Source: UBA1731 sp045595285
GTDB lineage: Bacteria > Verrucomicrobiota > Kiritimatiellia > RFP12 > UBA1067
Assembly (NCBI GenBank): GCA_045595285.1
Contig: JAZOAC010000133.1
Span: 1-64,000 of the forward strand
Reading direction: 5' to 3'
Length of the DNA: 64,000 bases
Numbering within the stretch: position 1 is the stretch's first letter; each line of letters begins with the position of its first letter. Positions 43,618 to 53,095 of the stretch are shown piece after piece. The notes under the pieces were generated by a model, which ran no database searches, was not told where the DNA came from, and was given only the letters and a program-made list of their open reading frames with translations. The translations under genes and the position numbers were made by a program.

Positions 43618-46600
43618 CTATCGCGAGTAATCCGCGTCCGAAGGGAGATAGCACATGACCGCCGTTCCGTGCAGAGGCACATCCGGCTTCCATATGCGGA
43701 TCGGGGATGACGTCTTACGCGTCACCGGATCCACCGGAACGACCTCACGTCCGAAATCGACGACCGGCTCTTCCGCAAGACGATGCACACACACCACTCC
43801 ATTCCCCGCGTATGTGGCGTTGCCCGGTTTTGAATATACATGCACCCCCGCCTTGACCGCCCACCGGTTGAGAGTCTCCGGTGCAATGTCGCTTATGGTT
43901 CCGGCGACCACTACGTTCCCTCCAAGTGCAGCCAGAGCCTCGTCCTGAGTCATGAAGTCCCGACTGCACACACCTGTCTTTCCCGCCGCGACTATCATCG
44001 CGCCAGCCTCCGCCCTGCGGCGGAGCTTGCGCGCCTGAAATTTCGAAAGGCGGAGTGCGTTCCAGAGCACATAAAGCCTGAACTCGGGGAAGTCCTTGCC
44101 GTCAAGATCGGAAATGAGCCTGATCGACGGCGAAAATCCCGCCAGCCGCCATGTCCAGCTCGCCTGCTCCGCCGTTCCCCTCTCGTACAAGAGACGGGTC
44201 TGCTCATCCACCAGGATCACCATCTGCGGCCGCGGATAGAGTCCGGCGTTCTCGGCGGCGAAAGTCTGCATTGAAATCACCTTGCCGATGGTTGAAGACT
44301 CCTCTTTCGCGCGGTACCACCCGCCGAGCATATCATAGAAGCAAAGCCCCCTGCCGCCCATCGCAATCACGCTTGAGGCATCGCGCATAAGCTGAGTCTC
44401 GAACTCCTCCGGAGTAGCGGGCTTGGCGACGGCGGCGCTCGTCCACGCTGCATTGTCCACATGCTGCGAGAAGCGAGTGCGGTGGTCGAGTTCCTGCACG
44501 TACAGTACGCCCCGCGCGTCAAGGGACGCGCCGAGGTTGTTGGCCGAAGCGCCCATTCCGCCAACGCTACGCTCCGGCGCATAGTAGCTCACCGTCTTCA
44601 CGATATCCACGGCGTCACCGTCGACCAGCTCGTCGAGGGCCAGCCTTGCCGGCTGAGGCCATATCGCCGTCGTCCACCACAGCTCCACGACAGAAGGCCT
44701 CCCCCACGCTTTCTTCACGTGCTTGGCGAAACCGTTCAGCGAACGCGCCAGCCCAACTGCCACGAAACGGCGGCAGTCCGCAAGTCTGCGCCCGAAACCT
44801 GGTCTGTCATCGAAATATTCGCGGGACCGGAACTCTTCCGGTGACGGATTCCGGGCGTTCGAAAGCGTCACAGAGGGATCGTCCCACGCCTTCTGCAAGG
44901 CGGCGTCGCTTCCGTACACCTCCCTGAGATAGCGGCAGAGGGCGCGTCTGTTGCCTTCGGAATAGTCAAAGTGTCCATGATATGGGCGGTATTCCCACTG
45001 GACATACTGTCCATCCATTCCGCCCATGAAATTGAATCCTATTACGATGTTCCCCACCGGGGACGACTTCAGCCCGGAAACGATCCCGTCAAGCATCTTC
45101 CGTCCATAGCGCCTCCACGCCTCTCCGCTATACGAGAACGCCCATGTTTCATCCTTTGCAAGGGGTTGGTTCCCGAATCCGATGAAATCGTATTGCGCCA
45201 TCAGCGGCTCCCCCGTTTCCGCATCGCAGACCGACGTCTTCACGCGGCCGCGCCGCCCCTTGTCGTCAACGAAAATCTCATCTGGATGCCTTTCAAGGAA
45301 CGCCCGTGGCGGAGTCAGGTCCACGGACACGATCACACGCGCATCTGGGTTGGAGTGATGGATGCGCATCAGCTCCCTTTCGAGACTTGCAAAGTTCGGA
45401 TGCTTCAGAGTGACGATTATGCCGCATCCAATCTCGCCAAACCTTTTCATGCTGTACGAGCCCTTGTAGAAACAGGCGTTCGATCTCTTCCCGTCCACAA
45501 ACAGCTTGGCGCCTGAAGATGTGGTGCGAACTTCCGCAGTCGCCGGCGCAACCTTCTTCAGGTCGTTCAGCGTCGAATCGGGATCTGCCGGCGCCAGATC
45601 AGGCGGCGTGCGGTCCGAAAGCCTATTCAGGAATTCCAGTTTCATGGTGCGGCCGCTCTGAATGCGGGACGTTCCCAATGAGACTATCGACTCTCCGTCC
45701 CATCCTTTCGGCGCATACCTGCCGAGGTCAAGGAAGAATTCACGCGGGGCGGACGAATCCAGCCAGTCCCCAAGCACATGGAACTCGTCCGGTCTGCGTC
45801 CCGTTCCCCAGTGAGGATCGGCAAGTTCCCTTCCGCACTTTGGAAGTCCGGTCGCCAAGGAGACCCGTTTCACATATCCTGTACCGACCCTGTAGTCGAT
45901 CACGATGCCGGTGAACACCTTGCCGGAATCCTTGCGCATGGCCCATGGTGCAGCATGGCCGGTGGTGACGTTGCAGGCGACGGCATTCGTGAAGTCTGCC
46001 GTAAAACGCATATTGAGAGAACGCAGCCCCTTCAGCTCGAACCCCGCAAAGTTCACAAGCCCTTCCGTCTCCCCTTCGCGGCGCGTGGTGCCCGCCGTGA
46101 GAGCCATTCCGCGTTCATCCGCCATGGCGGCGGCGAACTCCAGCCCCGAATTCTCCTGCAGCCTTGTGGACTTCTCGACGCAGTTCGCGAATTCAAGCTT
46201 CCGCACAATGCGCCCGGAACCGAAACCGACATCCACCTTTCTGTCAACCTTTATCATCGGATGCCAAAGGTGACGGGGAAGTGGCTCGGAGGAGCTGAGC
46301 GCACCAGACGCGACAGGCAAGGCGGAAGAGGGTTCCGTGGTGCGGGCGACCTCACGCCAATCCAGCATCCACTCCCCCGCGTCCAGGGAGACAAGCTGCG
46401 CCGATCTGCCGCAGACGCGCACACGCCGCGTACCGACGGGTCGTCCATTGGCCCTTACGGAAACGAAATCGACGTCGACATCGAGAAGCAGCGCCTCCAT
46501 GGAGCGTCCCTCCGGAACGGATATTCTGCGCCCTTCAACACGGACTCCATCCTGCGAGGTGAAAAACCCGTTCAAAGGCTGTCCGTCCACGGAGAAGATC

Positions 46601-48720
46601 GAAACGGGAGACGGGACGACAAGGATCTGTTCCATCCCATTCGTCCCGATTCCAGAGAGCTTGAACCCCGCCATCCCGGACGCCTTGCCGCTATAGAGAA
46701 GTTCTGGATCCGTCAACCTGGCGCCGCGCAGGACTCCACGCTTCAGCCAGTTGCGCTTTATCTCCGCATCCGAAAGCATCTCTTCACGCGTCCTCCCGGC
46801 GCGCGAAAGGTCGAGACGCTGCCGATACGCGTTGACACGCGCAGAGGCAGGGAAACCGAGCGTCCCCATATCAATCTCCACCTGAACATCTGCGGCCGCC
46901 TTGCCGCGGTTGATGAAGGAAAGCACCACGTCACCGCACCCTTCGCGCCGCCCGGCATAGGATTCCACATCGGTATTGGGATCCCTCTTCCAGTCCGGAG
47001 AATAGCGAACGTTCACCGGATCCATGTGGCCGATGTGCTTTCTCGCCCGGATCACCGCAAGGTCATTATACCCGTAGAGATGGGTCCTAGGTATCCAACC
47101 CAGCGCAAGGACGCGATTCGCATAGTCGTTGCCCGGAGTCCAGTACAGGGGGATCGTACGCTGGCCCTTTCGCATGCGGTTCATCATGGCGACACCGAGC
47201 ATCACCCCCGCGCCGTCCCGCCAGTTCTCCGGCCTGAGGGTACCGCGGCACTCCTCGATGTAGTTCACGTCCACATACGGAATTCCGCTTCCGTTCGCAA
47301 AGAACATCTTTCCGCGACAGTTCTTCATTTCGGTGAGCGCCTTCCAGAACTTCACTGTGTCATCGTCCCGGGTGATCCTGTCACGTTCCCAGTCTATCGT
47401 GTTGGTCATCTGCGTTTCATCTATGTAGAACGTGTCCGTCCCAATGCCGTCGACGAAATCGCAGAACATCTTCGCCATCCACTCACGGCACTCCGGCACG
47501 GAGAACATCGTCTGCCAATTGAGGTTCACTCCGGGGAACAGAGGGTCCAGCGCACCGTTGCGGTCGCGCATGCGGAACCATTCCGGATGCTCCTTCACCA
47601 CTCCGGTGAAATATGCCGCCGCGACAGCAATTCCATACACCGAGACATGCACACGCGGCGACATATCCTTGAACAGCTTCACGTGAGCCTTGACCTCGTC
47701 ATCCGTGACGTGTCCGCCGTGCATGGTGGGGAACCCTCCGCGGCCCAGACGGTAGTCGCCCCAGCTGTAGTAACTGACCACCGGACCGATATGCATCATG
47801 AAATCGCCGCCGTCTATCATCTTGAGAAGCCACGGAAGCATCGGCGAGAAGCGGTCATCGCAGTTTGCAACGACATCGCGCACCCATCCCGGAGGCGGAG
47901 GAATGGACTTGAGTTCCGCAGAAAAATCAGGGTCCTTGGCGAACACCTCGTCAAAAAACGTGAAGAGGTCGCCATCAAAGAGGCTGAAATGGTCCGTAAC
48001 GGAAACGGTCTTGCCCTGGAAGAGACCGAACGTGCCGAGCCCCATCCTGTACCCGTCCGGAAGATACCACAGCCTGTCATGGAGTTCGCGGTAGCGTCCG
48101 ATGGTGGAATGCCACCAGGGGAACACCACCGTATCGTCGATCTTCACCCGACAGTGGGAAAAGCAACCCCTGCCTGACCTTGGGTCGACAAGAACCATTC
48201 CCTTCGACGACTGAAGATACTCAGTCACCTGTCGCGGGCTGTCGACTTTCGGGAACGGCTTGTACGGCCCGATGTATCCGGCGCCGAGGTGATAGGCCGT
48301 GTCCAGGAACTCCCGAGCGAAACGGCACTCGACAGACGGAGTTATGTATTTTGTTTCGCCGTTTGCGTTCAGGAAAGAGACCGTTCTCCTCAAACCGCCG
48401 TTCACCACGCTGTAGCGCTTGAAGATGTCGATGCCGGGCATCTTCGGATTCTCGCAGCGAAACACGGCGCCATCCCGATCCTTGCGCCGTTCGACAACCC
48501 TGTCGTCCCGCTCAAAGGCTTCGCGGTCGCCGGACTTAGACATGACCATGTAGCGGGTCTCGATGGACTTTGCCGCCTCCGACCCTCCTCGAACACGCAG
48601 CGTCGAAATGCCGCCGGTTCTCTCGTCAAGATCGTAGCTGACGGCACGGATGCCGTTCCCCGCCACAGAGGCGGAGACACCCGCAATCATCATGCAGGCG
48701 GCAAACAGGGGCATCTTCAT
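43618..48720 (-). CDS. Giant secreted protein with two glycosidase-like regions
   Basis: A 1700-residue protein with a signal peptide (~1-21). Residues ~290-620 look like an unassigned TIM-barrel hydrolase: GGDFMMHIGPVVSYYSWGD, DTFYIDETQM (~433) and KMFFANGSGIPYVDV. Beta-rich linkers occupy ~620-1080. Residues ~1100-1680 resemble GH42-type beta-galactosidase: FSYSGEAWRRYGRKML (~1190), VIGFNFMGGMDGQYVQWEY, DYSEGNRRALCRYLREVYGS followed by AWDDP, and an amidotransferase-like trimerisation region. Joining two such modules in one chain is unusual. I infer a glycan-degrading enzyme acting on a galactose-containing substrate, alongside the GH36 enzyme. The gene begins 1 nt after the EEP gene's stop; GAGGAG overlaps that stop. 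Confidence 0.75.
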   Translation of the reverse strand: MKMPLFAACMMIAGVSASVAGNGIRAVSYDLDERTGGISTLRVRGGSEAAKSIETRYMVMSKSGDREAFERDDRVVERRKDRDGAVFRCENPKMPGIDIFKRYSVVNGGLRRTVSFLNANGETKYITPSVECRFAREFLDTAYHLGAGYIGPYKPFPKVDSPRQVTEYLQSSKGMVLVDPRSGRGCFSHCRVKIDDTVVFPWWHSTIGRYRELHDRLWYLPDGYRMGLGTFGLFQGKTVSVTDHFSLFDGDLFTFFDEVFAKDPDFSAELKSIPPPPGWVRDVVANCDDRFSPMLPWLLKMIDGGDFMMHIGPVVSYYSWGDYRLGRGGFPTMHGGHVTDDEVKAHVKLFKDMSPRVHVSVYGIAVAAAYFTGVVKEHPEWFRMRDRNGALDPLFPGVNLNWQTMFSVPECREWMAKMFCDFVDGIGTDTFYIDETQMTNTIDWERDRITRDDDTVKFWKALTEMKNCRGKMFFANGSGIPYVDVNYIEECRGTLRPENWRDGAGVMLGVAMMNRMRKGQRTIPLYWTPGNDYANRVLALGWIPRTHLYGYNDLAVIRARKHIGHMDPVNVRYSPDWKRDPNTDVESYAGRREGCGDVVLSFINRGKAAADVQVEIDMGTLGFPASARVNAYRQRLDLSRAGRTREEMLSDAEIKRNWLKRGVLRGARLTDPELLYSGKASGMAGFKLSGIGTNGMEQILVVPSPVSIFSVDGQPLNGFFTSQDGVRVEGRRISVPEGRSMEALLLDVDVDFVSVRANGRPVGTRRVRVCGRSAQLVSLDAGEWMLDWREVARTTEPSSALPVASGALSSSEPLPRHLWHPMIKVDRKVDVGFGSGRIVRKLEFANCVEKSTRLQENSGLEFAAAMADERGMALTAGTTRREGETEGLVNFAGFELKGLRSLNMRFTADFTNAVACNVTTGHAAPWAMRKDSGKVFTGIVIDYRVGTGYVKRVSLATGLPKCGRELADPHWGTGRRPDEFHVLGDWLDSSAPREFFLDLGRYAPKGWDGESIVSLGTSRIQSGRTMKLEFLNRLSDRTPPDLAPADPDSTLNDLKKVAPATAEVRTTSSGAKLFVDGKRSNACFYKGSYSMKRFGEIGCGIIVTLKHPNFASLERELMRIHHSNPDARVIVSVDLTPPRAFLERHPDEIFVDDKGRRGRVKTSVCDAETGEPLMAQYDFIGFGNQPLAKDETWAFSYSGEAWRRYGRKMLDGIVSGLKSSPVGNIVIGFNFMGGMDGQYVQWEYRPYHGHFDYSEGNRRALCRYLREVYGSDAALQKAWDDPSVTLSNARNPSPEEFRSREYFDDRPGFGRRLADCRRFVAVGLARSLNGFAKHVKKAWGRPSVVELWWTTAIWPQPARLALDELVDGDAVDIVKTVSYYAPERSVGGMGASANNLGASLDARGVLYVQELDHRTRFSQHVDNAAWTSAAVAKPATPEEFETQLMRDASSVIAMGGRGLCFYDMLGGWYRAKEESSTIGKVISMQTFAAENAGLYPRPQMVILVDEQTRLLYERGTAEQASWTWRLAGFSPSIRLISDLDGKDFPEFRLYVLWNALRLSKFQARKLRRRAEAGAMIVAAGKTGVCSRDFMTQDEALAALGGNVVVAGTISDIAPETLNRWAVKAGVHVYSKPGNATYAGNGVVCVHRLAEEPVVDFGREVVPVDPVTRKTSSPIRIWKPDVPLHGTAVMCYLPSDADYSR

Positions 48721-48721
48721 T

Positions 48722-49558
48722 TCACTCCTCGGTCAATGTGCAGCAGACAGGCAGATGGTCGCTGAGCCTTCCGCAATCCGGAAACGATACGTCTGACATC
48801 CTGAACCCACGCACGATCACATTGTCGATGGCAAGCTTCGGGCCGTGGGTAGGAGCCGTCTTGACCTCGCCCGACTGCGCCAACCTGTATCCGGCCTTGA
48901 CGAACACCTGAAACTCTTCGGGGTTTCCGGTCTCCCACGGGTTGCCGCCCTTCTTCGCCGGCGGATGCCATTTGAGCGTATTGAAGTCTCCCGCAATCAC
49001 AACCCTCGGTTCATTCTTGAAATCCTCGATGAGTATCCGCATCTGATCCTCGCGATCCTGCTCATGTCCTGGAAAATAGTTGCCCCAGTCAAGATGCGTC
49101 TGCACAAACCATGCGGGGCGTCCGCCGCCGAGATCGACCTTTACCGCCTTGTAGTATGTGTTCTGCCTGTGCTTCGGATAGTATTTCATGCGGGTTTCAA
49201 GAACCTTGAACTTGCCGTTGAGGAACACCGCGTTCCACTGCCACGACTCCTGCGGCCCGATGTGCTTCGCGGAGTAGCGTCCGAAAACGTCTCTGGACGC
49301 CCTATGTACGCCGTTTGACGTAAAGTCCTCGCTGTATTCGCATATTCCGATGGCGTCAGCCCCAAGCCTGTCGAGGAACCTGTTGTATTTGACGATCCAA
49401 TCCTTCGCCTCACTGTCGGCTATGCGGGTGTCGCGCCAGCGTCCATAGGCATAGTGCCCGATGTTCCATGACGCAAACCTGAACGACTTCTTCGCCTCTG
49501 CGCCTCCGGCAACGAGAGAAAGCGCGGCGATGGCGGCCGCAATGAACGTTGTTTTCAT
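48722..49558 (-). CDS. Secreted endonuclease/exonuclease/phosphatase-fold enzyme
   Basis: A 278-residue protein with a signal peptide (~1-22). It has the EEP fold signatures: RFASWNIGHY at the N-terminus, AIGICEYSED for the metal-binding Glu, THLDWGNY, VVIAGDFNTLKW (catalytic Asp and Asn) and LSDHLPVCC (Asp-His pair). Such enzymes cleave DNA or phosphodiester or sphingolipid substrates. Its place ahead of two secreted glycosidase genes suggests phosphate or nucleotide release during scavenging, but the substrate is not readable. Confidence 0.85.
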   Translation of the reverse strand: MKTTFIAAAIAALSLVAGGAEAKKSFRFASWNIGHYAYGRWRDTRIADSEAKDWIVKYNRFLDRLGADAIGICEYSEDFTSNGVHRASRDVFGRYSAKHIGPQESWQWNAVFLNGKFKVLETRMKYYPKHRQNTYYKAVKVDLGGGRPAWFVQTHLDWGNYFPGHEQDREDQMRILIEDFKNEPRVVIAGDFNTLKWHPPAKKGGNPWETGNPEEFQVFVKAGYRLAQSGEVKTAPTHGPKLAIDNVIVRGFRMSDVSFPDCGRLSDHLPVCCTLTEE

Positions 49559-49578
49559 GTCATGTTTTCCTGTTGGAC

Positions 49579-52056
49579 TTATCTTATCGAAATTACAGTG
49601 CCGAACACTCCGGCGTCACGCAGATACCCCGCATTGTCGAGATAAACCCTGCGCCCGTCATAGCGCATCTTCGCCAGCTGTGCAGACGTGAGGGCCGACG
49701 GCGACTCTCCGAAACGGATCGCACCGGACGCCAGATCGCCCACCACCGTCACCCGTACGCCATCCGCCCATGCTACGGAAGAGGAATCCGCGAAGGACAG
49801 TTTGCCGCCGGTTCCGACGGAAAGCACTCCGGATCCGACAACGGCCAGGCTTCCGGCGGAATTGACCGTGCCTGCGGCAGCCGAGAGATTTCCTCCGTTC
49901 ATGCTGTAGGGTTGTGATGGCGATGCGCTTCCGTGCATGAGCCACTCACCAGCCTCGATGCTTACGGGCTGCGAGGACGGAGTGAGATTTCCGAACGAAC
50001 CGTAATGCGCCAATGTGCCGCCGCCCGTCTTGCGGAGAAGTGCGCCTTTTGCCGTTTCCGTGTGTGCGTTTATGTCCCCATGGTAATGGAAGTCTATTTC
50101 GCCATCGTCAGTGACATCCAAAACATTGAACTCCATCTTCTTGATGCCTGTGCCGGCACCGCCTTTCAGCAAGGCTGATGCCTCGCACGAGGACGGACTA
50201 TCACCTGAAACGCGCCATGACGCGCTGCCATCGACATACCCCATCTGAAACGGCATACCCTTCACCACAGCTCCATCCCTGAGCGTCACGCGCTCCAAAG
50301 AGCACCACGAATCAGGATTTGCAAAAGACGAGTCATCACGCATGATCAGCTCGCCGCCCAGCAAATGCACATGTTGAGCCTGATCAAGCGCCGATGCACG
50401 GCGAATCCTGAGCCGTCCACCCGACAGAATGCGTATCAAGGATGAATTTCCTGATATTGCGGCATATTCCATCAGAAGCTCGCCACCTTCCGCAACCTCC
50501 ACAATTCCTTTCGCAGGAAATGCAGCGGCAGAAGAATTGTTTGGAATCCTCACACTGACACGCGAATCTGAGTTTCCGGCAATGCGAAACACTGCGTCCG
50601 CACCCAAGTTCTGCCCAAGACCGTCTTCAGGCTCCATCTCGTTGGCGAAGGATGCGCCAACTTCAACAAGGGAGGATGCTGCCTCCGAATATGCAAACCT
50701 GAAGTGACAGGCTCCGACGGGATGGCTCGTGCTTCCTGTCGCTGGCGTGACATAAGTACGGTAAGCATCAAATCTTGGATCCAGCACCGAATACCCGCCT
50801 CCGATATAACCTGTCACACCGCCATCTTTAGCCTCAATCTTTACATATCCTGCACTGAGGGCTTTTGCGACAACATTGAAACTGGACTGCTTCAGTTCCA
50901 GAACGACAAAACGCCATGTATAGTTGTCCGTAGCTACCTGTACCTCTCCTGTGATGCAGAGGTTGTTGCCGCGCACTTGGCAAAACTGGGCCGGAAAATA
51001 GTTTCCGCTCACATACGAACCCGATATGTCCGCAAACACATTTGTGAGAGTCGTCAGCATCCGATTTTTGGAAACAGTTACCGCAGACGACGCAATGAAA
51101 CCGTCGTAGGAATCGACATCGGGCTGTTCCGCGCCCTGTTCCGGTGCTGCAATCGTGACCAGGCCCGACCCGTTAAACCCATTTGCCAACGTTCCGTTCA
51201 CCGCCGACGGCTGCATCTTCACGGATGCGCCGCATGACGGCTTGATGGATATTGTAGAGGCAACTGCGCCGCGGAATTCCACCTCCGCCGAATCGGTCCG
51301 TTCCATGAAGAAATTGTTCACGCCATATCCACCATCGGACTGCGGAGTATGCACAAGGGAATTTGTTGTGAAATTCGGATCCGGCGATACCTCATTGCGG
51401 GCGATAAGCCTCTCGATATCCTCCCCGTGAATATGGCGGGTGCTGTGGTAGCAGGCGCGATCGAGGATCCCTTCGATGTTAGCTCCGTTCTGGCGCAGAC
51501 GCATAAGAACGATCTTCGATTCAACAAAACCCGCCTTCGCCTGCACAAGCGTGACAGACATCTGGCTGAAGCCATCCTTCTCGAAACGCTTCACGTTGTA
51601 TGGATAGTACACGCCCGCGTCATACTCGCCACTGCCTGAAGCACGAATACTCTTCAACGGTACATAATCGGCAAGCGACGCATTGGAAAACATGAGCGTC
51701 CAATCGGCGGTGCCGAGTCTTGCGCCATTGTACTCCAACCGCCGGTCGGAAGCGGAATTCGTCACGGCAACGCATCCCTCACCCGTGAGACTGTTGTTTA
51801 TCACCAACCGCCCCGGCGACTTGAACTCGATGCGCACATCTGCCGCCAAAGGCATGGCGTCGCCCGACAGCGACACGGCACCTCCATCCAACGGAGAAAC
51901 CTCAATGCCGGCAACGCTGCCGCCATCATCGTAGGCAAACTTCACCACCCCATCGCCGAGAGACACCGGCTTTTCAGCTGTCCACGTGCATTCGACATCG
52001 GCAGCAAGCAACGTACCGCTGCAGAGCGCAATTATCCCAAACGTGATTCTGTGCAT
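49579..52056 (-). CDS. Large secreted beta-helix or autotransporter-like surface protein
   Basis: About 825 residues with a signal peptide (MHRITFGIIALCSGTLLA). The mature chain is rich in Gly, Ser, Ala and Val and repeats short strands in its C-terminal half (LIRILSGGRLRIRRASAL, GELIMRDDSSFAN, GVLSVGTGGKLSFADSSS), as in beta-helix passenger domains. It ends VFGTVISIR, resembling the end of the protein at 62779-63567. No transporter barrel is obvious. The start at 52056 is chosen because GGGGAG precedes it; the longer frame crosses a 24-bp tandem duplication in the leader. A surface adhesin or scaffold is plausible, not proven. Confidence 0.6.
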   Translation of the reverse strand: MHRITFGIIALCSGTLLAADVECTWTAEKPVSLGDGVVKFAYDDGGSVAGIEVSPLDGGAVSLSGDAMPLAADVRIEFKSPGRLVINNSLTGEGCVAVTNSASDRRLEYNGARLGTADWTLMFSNASLADYVPLKSIRASGSGEYDAGVYYPYNVKRFEKDGFSQMSVTLVQAKAGFVESKIVLMRLRQNGANIEGILDRACYHSTRHIHGEDIERLIARNEVSPDPNFTTNSLVHTPQSDGGYGVNNFFMERTDSAEVEFRGAVASTISIKPSCGASVKMQPSAVNGTLANGFNGSGLVTIAAPEQGAEQPDVDSYDGFIASSAVTVSKNRMLTTLTNVFADISGSYVSGNYFPAQFCQVRGNNLCITGEVQVATDNYTWRFVVLELKQSSFNVVAKALSAGYVKIEAKDGGVTGYIGGGYSVLDPRFDAYRTYVTPATGSTSHPVGACHFRFAYSEAASSLVEVGASFANEMEPEDGLGQNLGADAVFRIAGNSDSRVSVRIPNNSSAAAFPAKGIVEVAEGGELLMEYAAISGNSSLIRILSGGRLRIRRASALDQAQHVHLLGGELIMRDDSSFANPDSWCSLERVTLRDGAVVKGMPFQMGYVDGSASWRVSGDSPSSCEASALLKGGAGTGIKKMEFNVLDVTDDGEIDFHYHGDINAHTETAKGALLRKTGGGTLAHYGSFGNLTPSSQPVSIEAGEWLMHGSASPSQPYSMNGGNLSAAAGTVNSAGSLAVVGSGVLSVGTGGKLSFADSSSVAWADGVRVTVVGDLASGAIRFGESPSALTSAQLAKMRYDGRRVYLDNAGYLRDAGVFGTVISIR

Positions 52057-52105
52057 TTTACTCCCCATTCTTTCCGTAAAATGCAGTGACGATACCAAAA
52101 TCATT

Positions 52106-52153
52106 TTTTTTTTCATTGCTATCCCATAGTTTTTTTTCATTGCTATCCCATAG
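52106..52153. repeat. Perfect 24-bp tandem duplication in a leader region
   Basis: The unit TTTTTTTT CATTGCTATCCCATAG occurs at 52106-52129 and again at 52130-52153 without a mismatch. It lies 50-97 nt upstream of the surface-protein start at 52056. The A-tracts on the minus strand could cause slippage and shift the spacing between promoter and gene. Bases 52154-52264 show no gene. Confidence 0.85.
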
Positions 52154-52264
52154 GCGAGATAGAATCCATTCCTTGATTGGCACTCATGGTATCATAACAG
52201 CAGCGTCGCCGTCAACGGGAAATCTGGTTTTATTTGCATTTTGCGTCATGCACTGCGTACTATG

Positions 52265-52298
52265 AAAAAAGGACCGCAACACCGTTGCGATCCTTTTT
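52265..52298 (-). terminator. Rho-independent terminator of rpmI-rplT
   Basis: On the minus strand GGATCGCAAC pairs with GTTGCGGTCC (one T-G pair, 4-base loop region) and is followed by six T (52270-52265). It lies 22 nt after the rplT stop. The A-rich side makes it partly bidirectional. Confidence 0.85.
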
Positions 52299-52319
52299 CA
52301 TCTCTACTCAGGAAATGGC

Positions 52320-52670
52320 TCACGCCTTCTTGGAGAGTTCGACAAGTGCCTTGAAACCGGCGGCATCGTTGATCGCAATCTCGGAAAGCATCTTGCGGTT
52401 CAAAACCACACCAGCGTTTATGAGGCCGGCCATGAACTTAGAGTAGCTGACGCCCTCTGCGCGCGTAGCAGCACTGATGCGGGCGATCCAGAGCTGACGG
52501 AAGTCGCGCTTCTTCAGCTTGCGGTGGATCGTCGCAAGGCGACGGGCACGATCAACGGCCTCGGTAGCCTGACGGAAATTCTTGCTGCGCGGACCGCGGA
52601 AACCCTTGGCGAGTTCTAGACGGCGGCGACGGCGTTCGCGGGAAGCGGGTGCGTTGGTTGCACGTGACAT
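52320..52670 (-). CDS. rplT: 50S ribosomal protein L20
   Basis: A 116-residue basic protein that nucleates 50S assembly by binding 23S rRNA. Family marks: RRRRLELAKGFRGPRSKNFRQATEAV, RRLATIHRKLKKRDFRQLWIARI and GVSYSKFMAGL. The length is standard. It follows rpmI by 24 nt. The usual infC gene is not in front of rpmI. Confidence 0.98.
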   Translation of the reverse strand: MSRATNAPASRERRRRRLELAKGFRGPRSKNFRQATEAVDRARRLATIHRKLKKRDFRQLWIARISAATRAEGVSYSKFMAGLINAGVVLNRKMLSEIAINDAAGFKALVELSKKA

Positions 52671-52694
52671 TTTCTGTTTCTCCTTCTACTTCTA

Positions 52695-52892
52695 TTAACC
52701 AACCTGAAGCATGCGGAGCATGGTCTTCTGGACACCTTTATCAGTTACCGCCGTACCGCGGAGATTGCGCTTGCGCTTACGGCTCTTGTAGCCGTTGAGG
52801 TGCGCCTTGCCGCCCTGCGAACGCAGGACCTTCCCCGTGGCCGACATTTTCATGCGCTTTGTTGCGCACTTCTTAGTCTTCATCTTTGGCAT
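52695..52892 (-). CDS. rpmI: 50S ribosomal protein L35
   Basis: A 65-residue basic protein with the L35 signature MPKMKTKK, a KRMKMSATGKV segment and RSQGGKAHLNGYKSRKRKRNLRG. AAAGGAT precedes the ATG. It is the first gene of the rpmI-rplT operon and has its own promoter (52970-52998) and a ~70-nt leader with a hairpin, where L20 or another factor may act. Confidence 0.98.
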   Translation of the reverse strand: MPKMKTKKCATKRMKMSATGKVLRSQGGKAHLNGYKSRKRKRNLRGTAVTDKGVQKTMLRMLQVG

Positions 52893-52921
52893 TGTTTTTA
52901 TCCTTTTTTTGATTCCTCACC

Positions 52922-52950
52922 GGTCAGGCAGTCGGTTAAAGGCCTGATCC
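52922..52950 (-). promoter_or_regulatory. Leader hairpin of rpmI-rplT
   Basis: On the minus strand GGATCAGGC pairs with GCCTGACC (one bulge), with a 12-nt loop, inside the predicted 5' leader. No T-run follows, so it is not a terminator. In other bacteria L20 binds such leaders to control its own operon; that role here is inference. Confidence 0.45.
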
Positions 52951-52969
52951 AGACGGAAAACGGGCGCAA

Positions 52970-52998
52970 ATGATACCATAATCAGTGTTCGAAATCAA
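52970..52998 (-). promoter_or_regulatory. Promoter of rpmI-rplT
   Basis: On the minus strand TTGATT (52993-52998), 17-bp spacer, and TATGGTATCAT with the hexamer TATCAT at 52970-52975, followed by TTGCGCCC. Confidence 0.8.
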
Positions 52999-53095
52999 GC
53001 GTAAAGACAATTTTACTTGTTTTCTCTCCCATTTCGCCCAAGGCGTCCGCACCCGCAGTCAAGCCGCCAACTGAACAGCCGCCAATACACCTCCG

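Noticed and set aside
45778..48177. A 799-codon open frame on the + strand
   Set aside because: It is antisense to the 1700-residue secreted protein, which has a signal peptide and recognisable domains; the antisense product is rich in His/Arg/Pro with no motifs, as expected for a GC-rich shadow frame.
52106..52153. Tandem 24-bp units as a CRISPR array
   Set aside because: Only two units, no spacers between them and no cas genes nearby; it is a simple tandem duplication.
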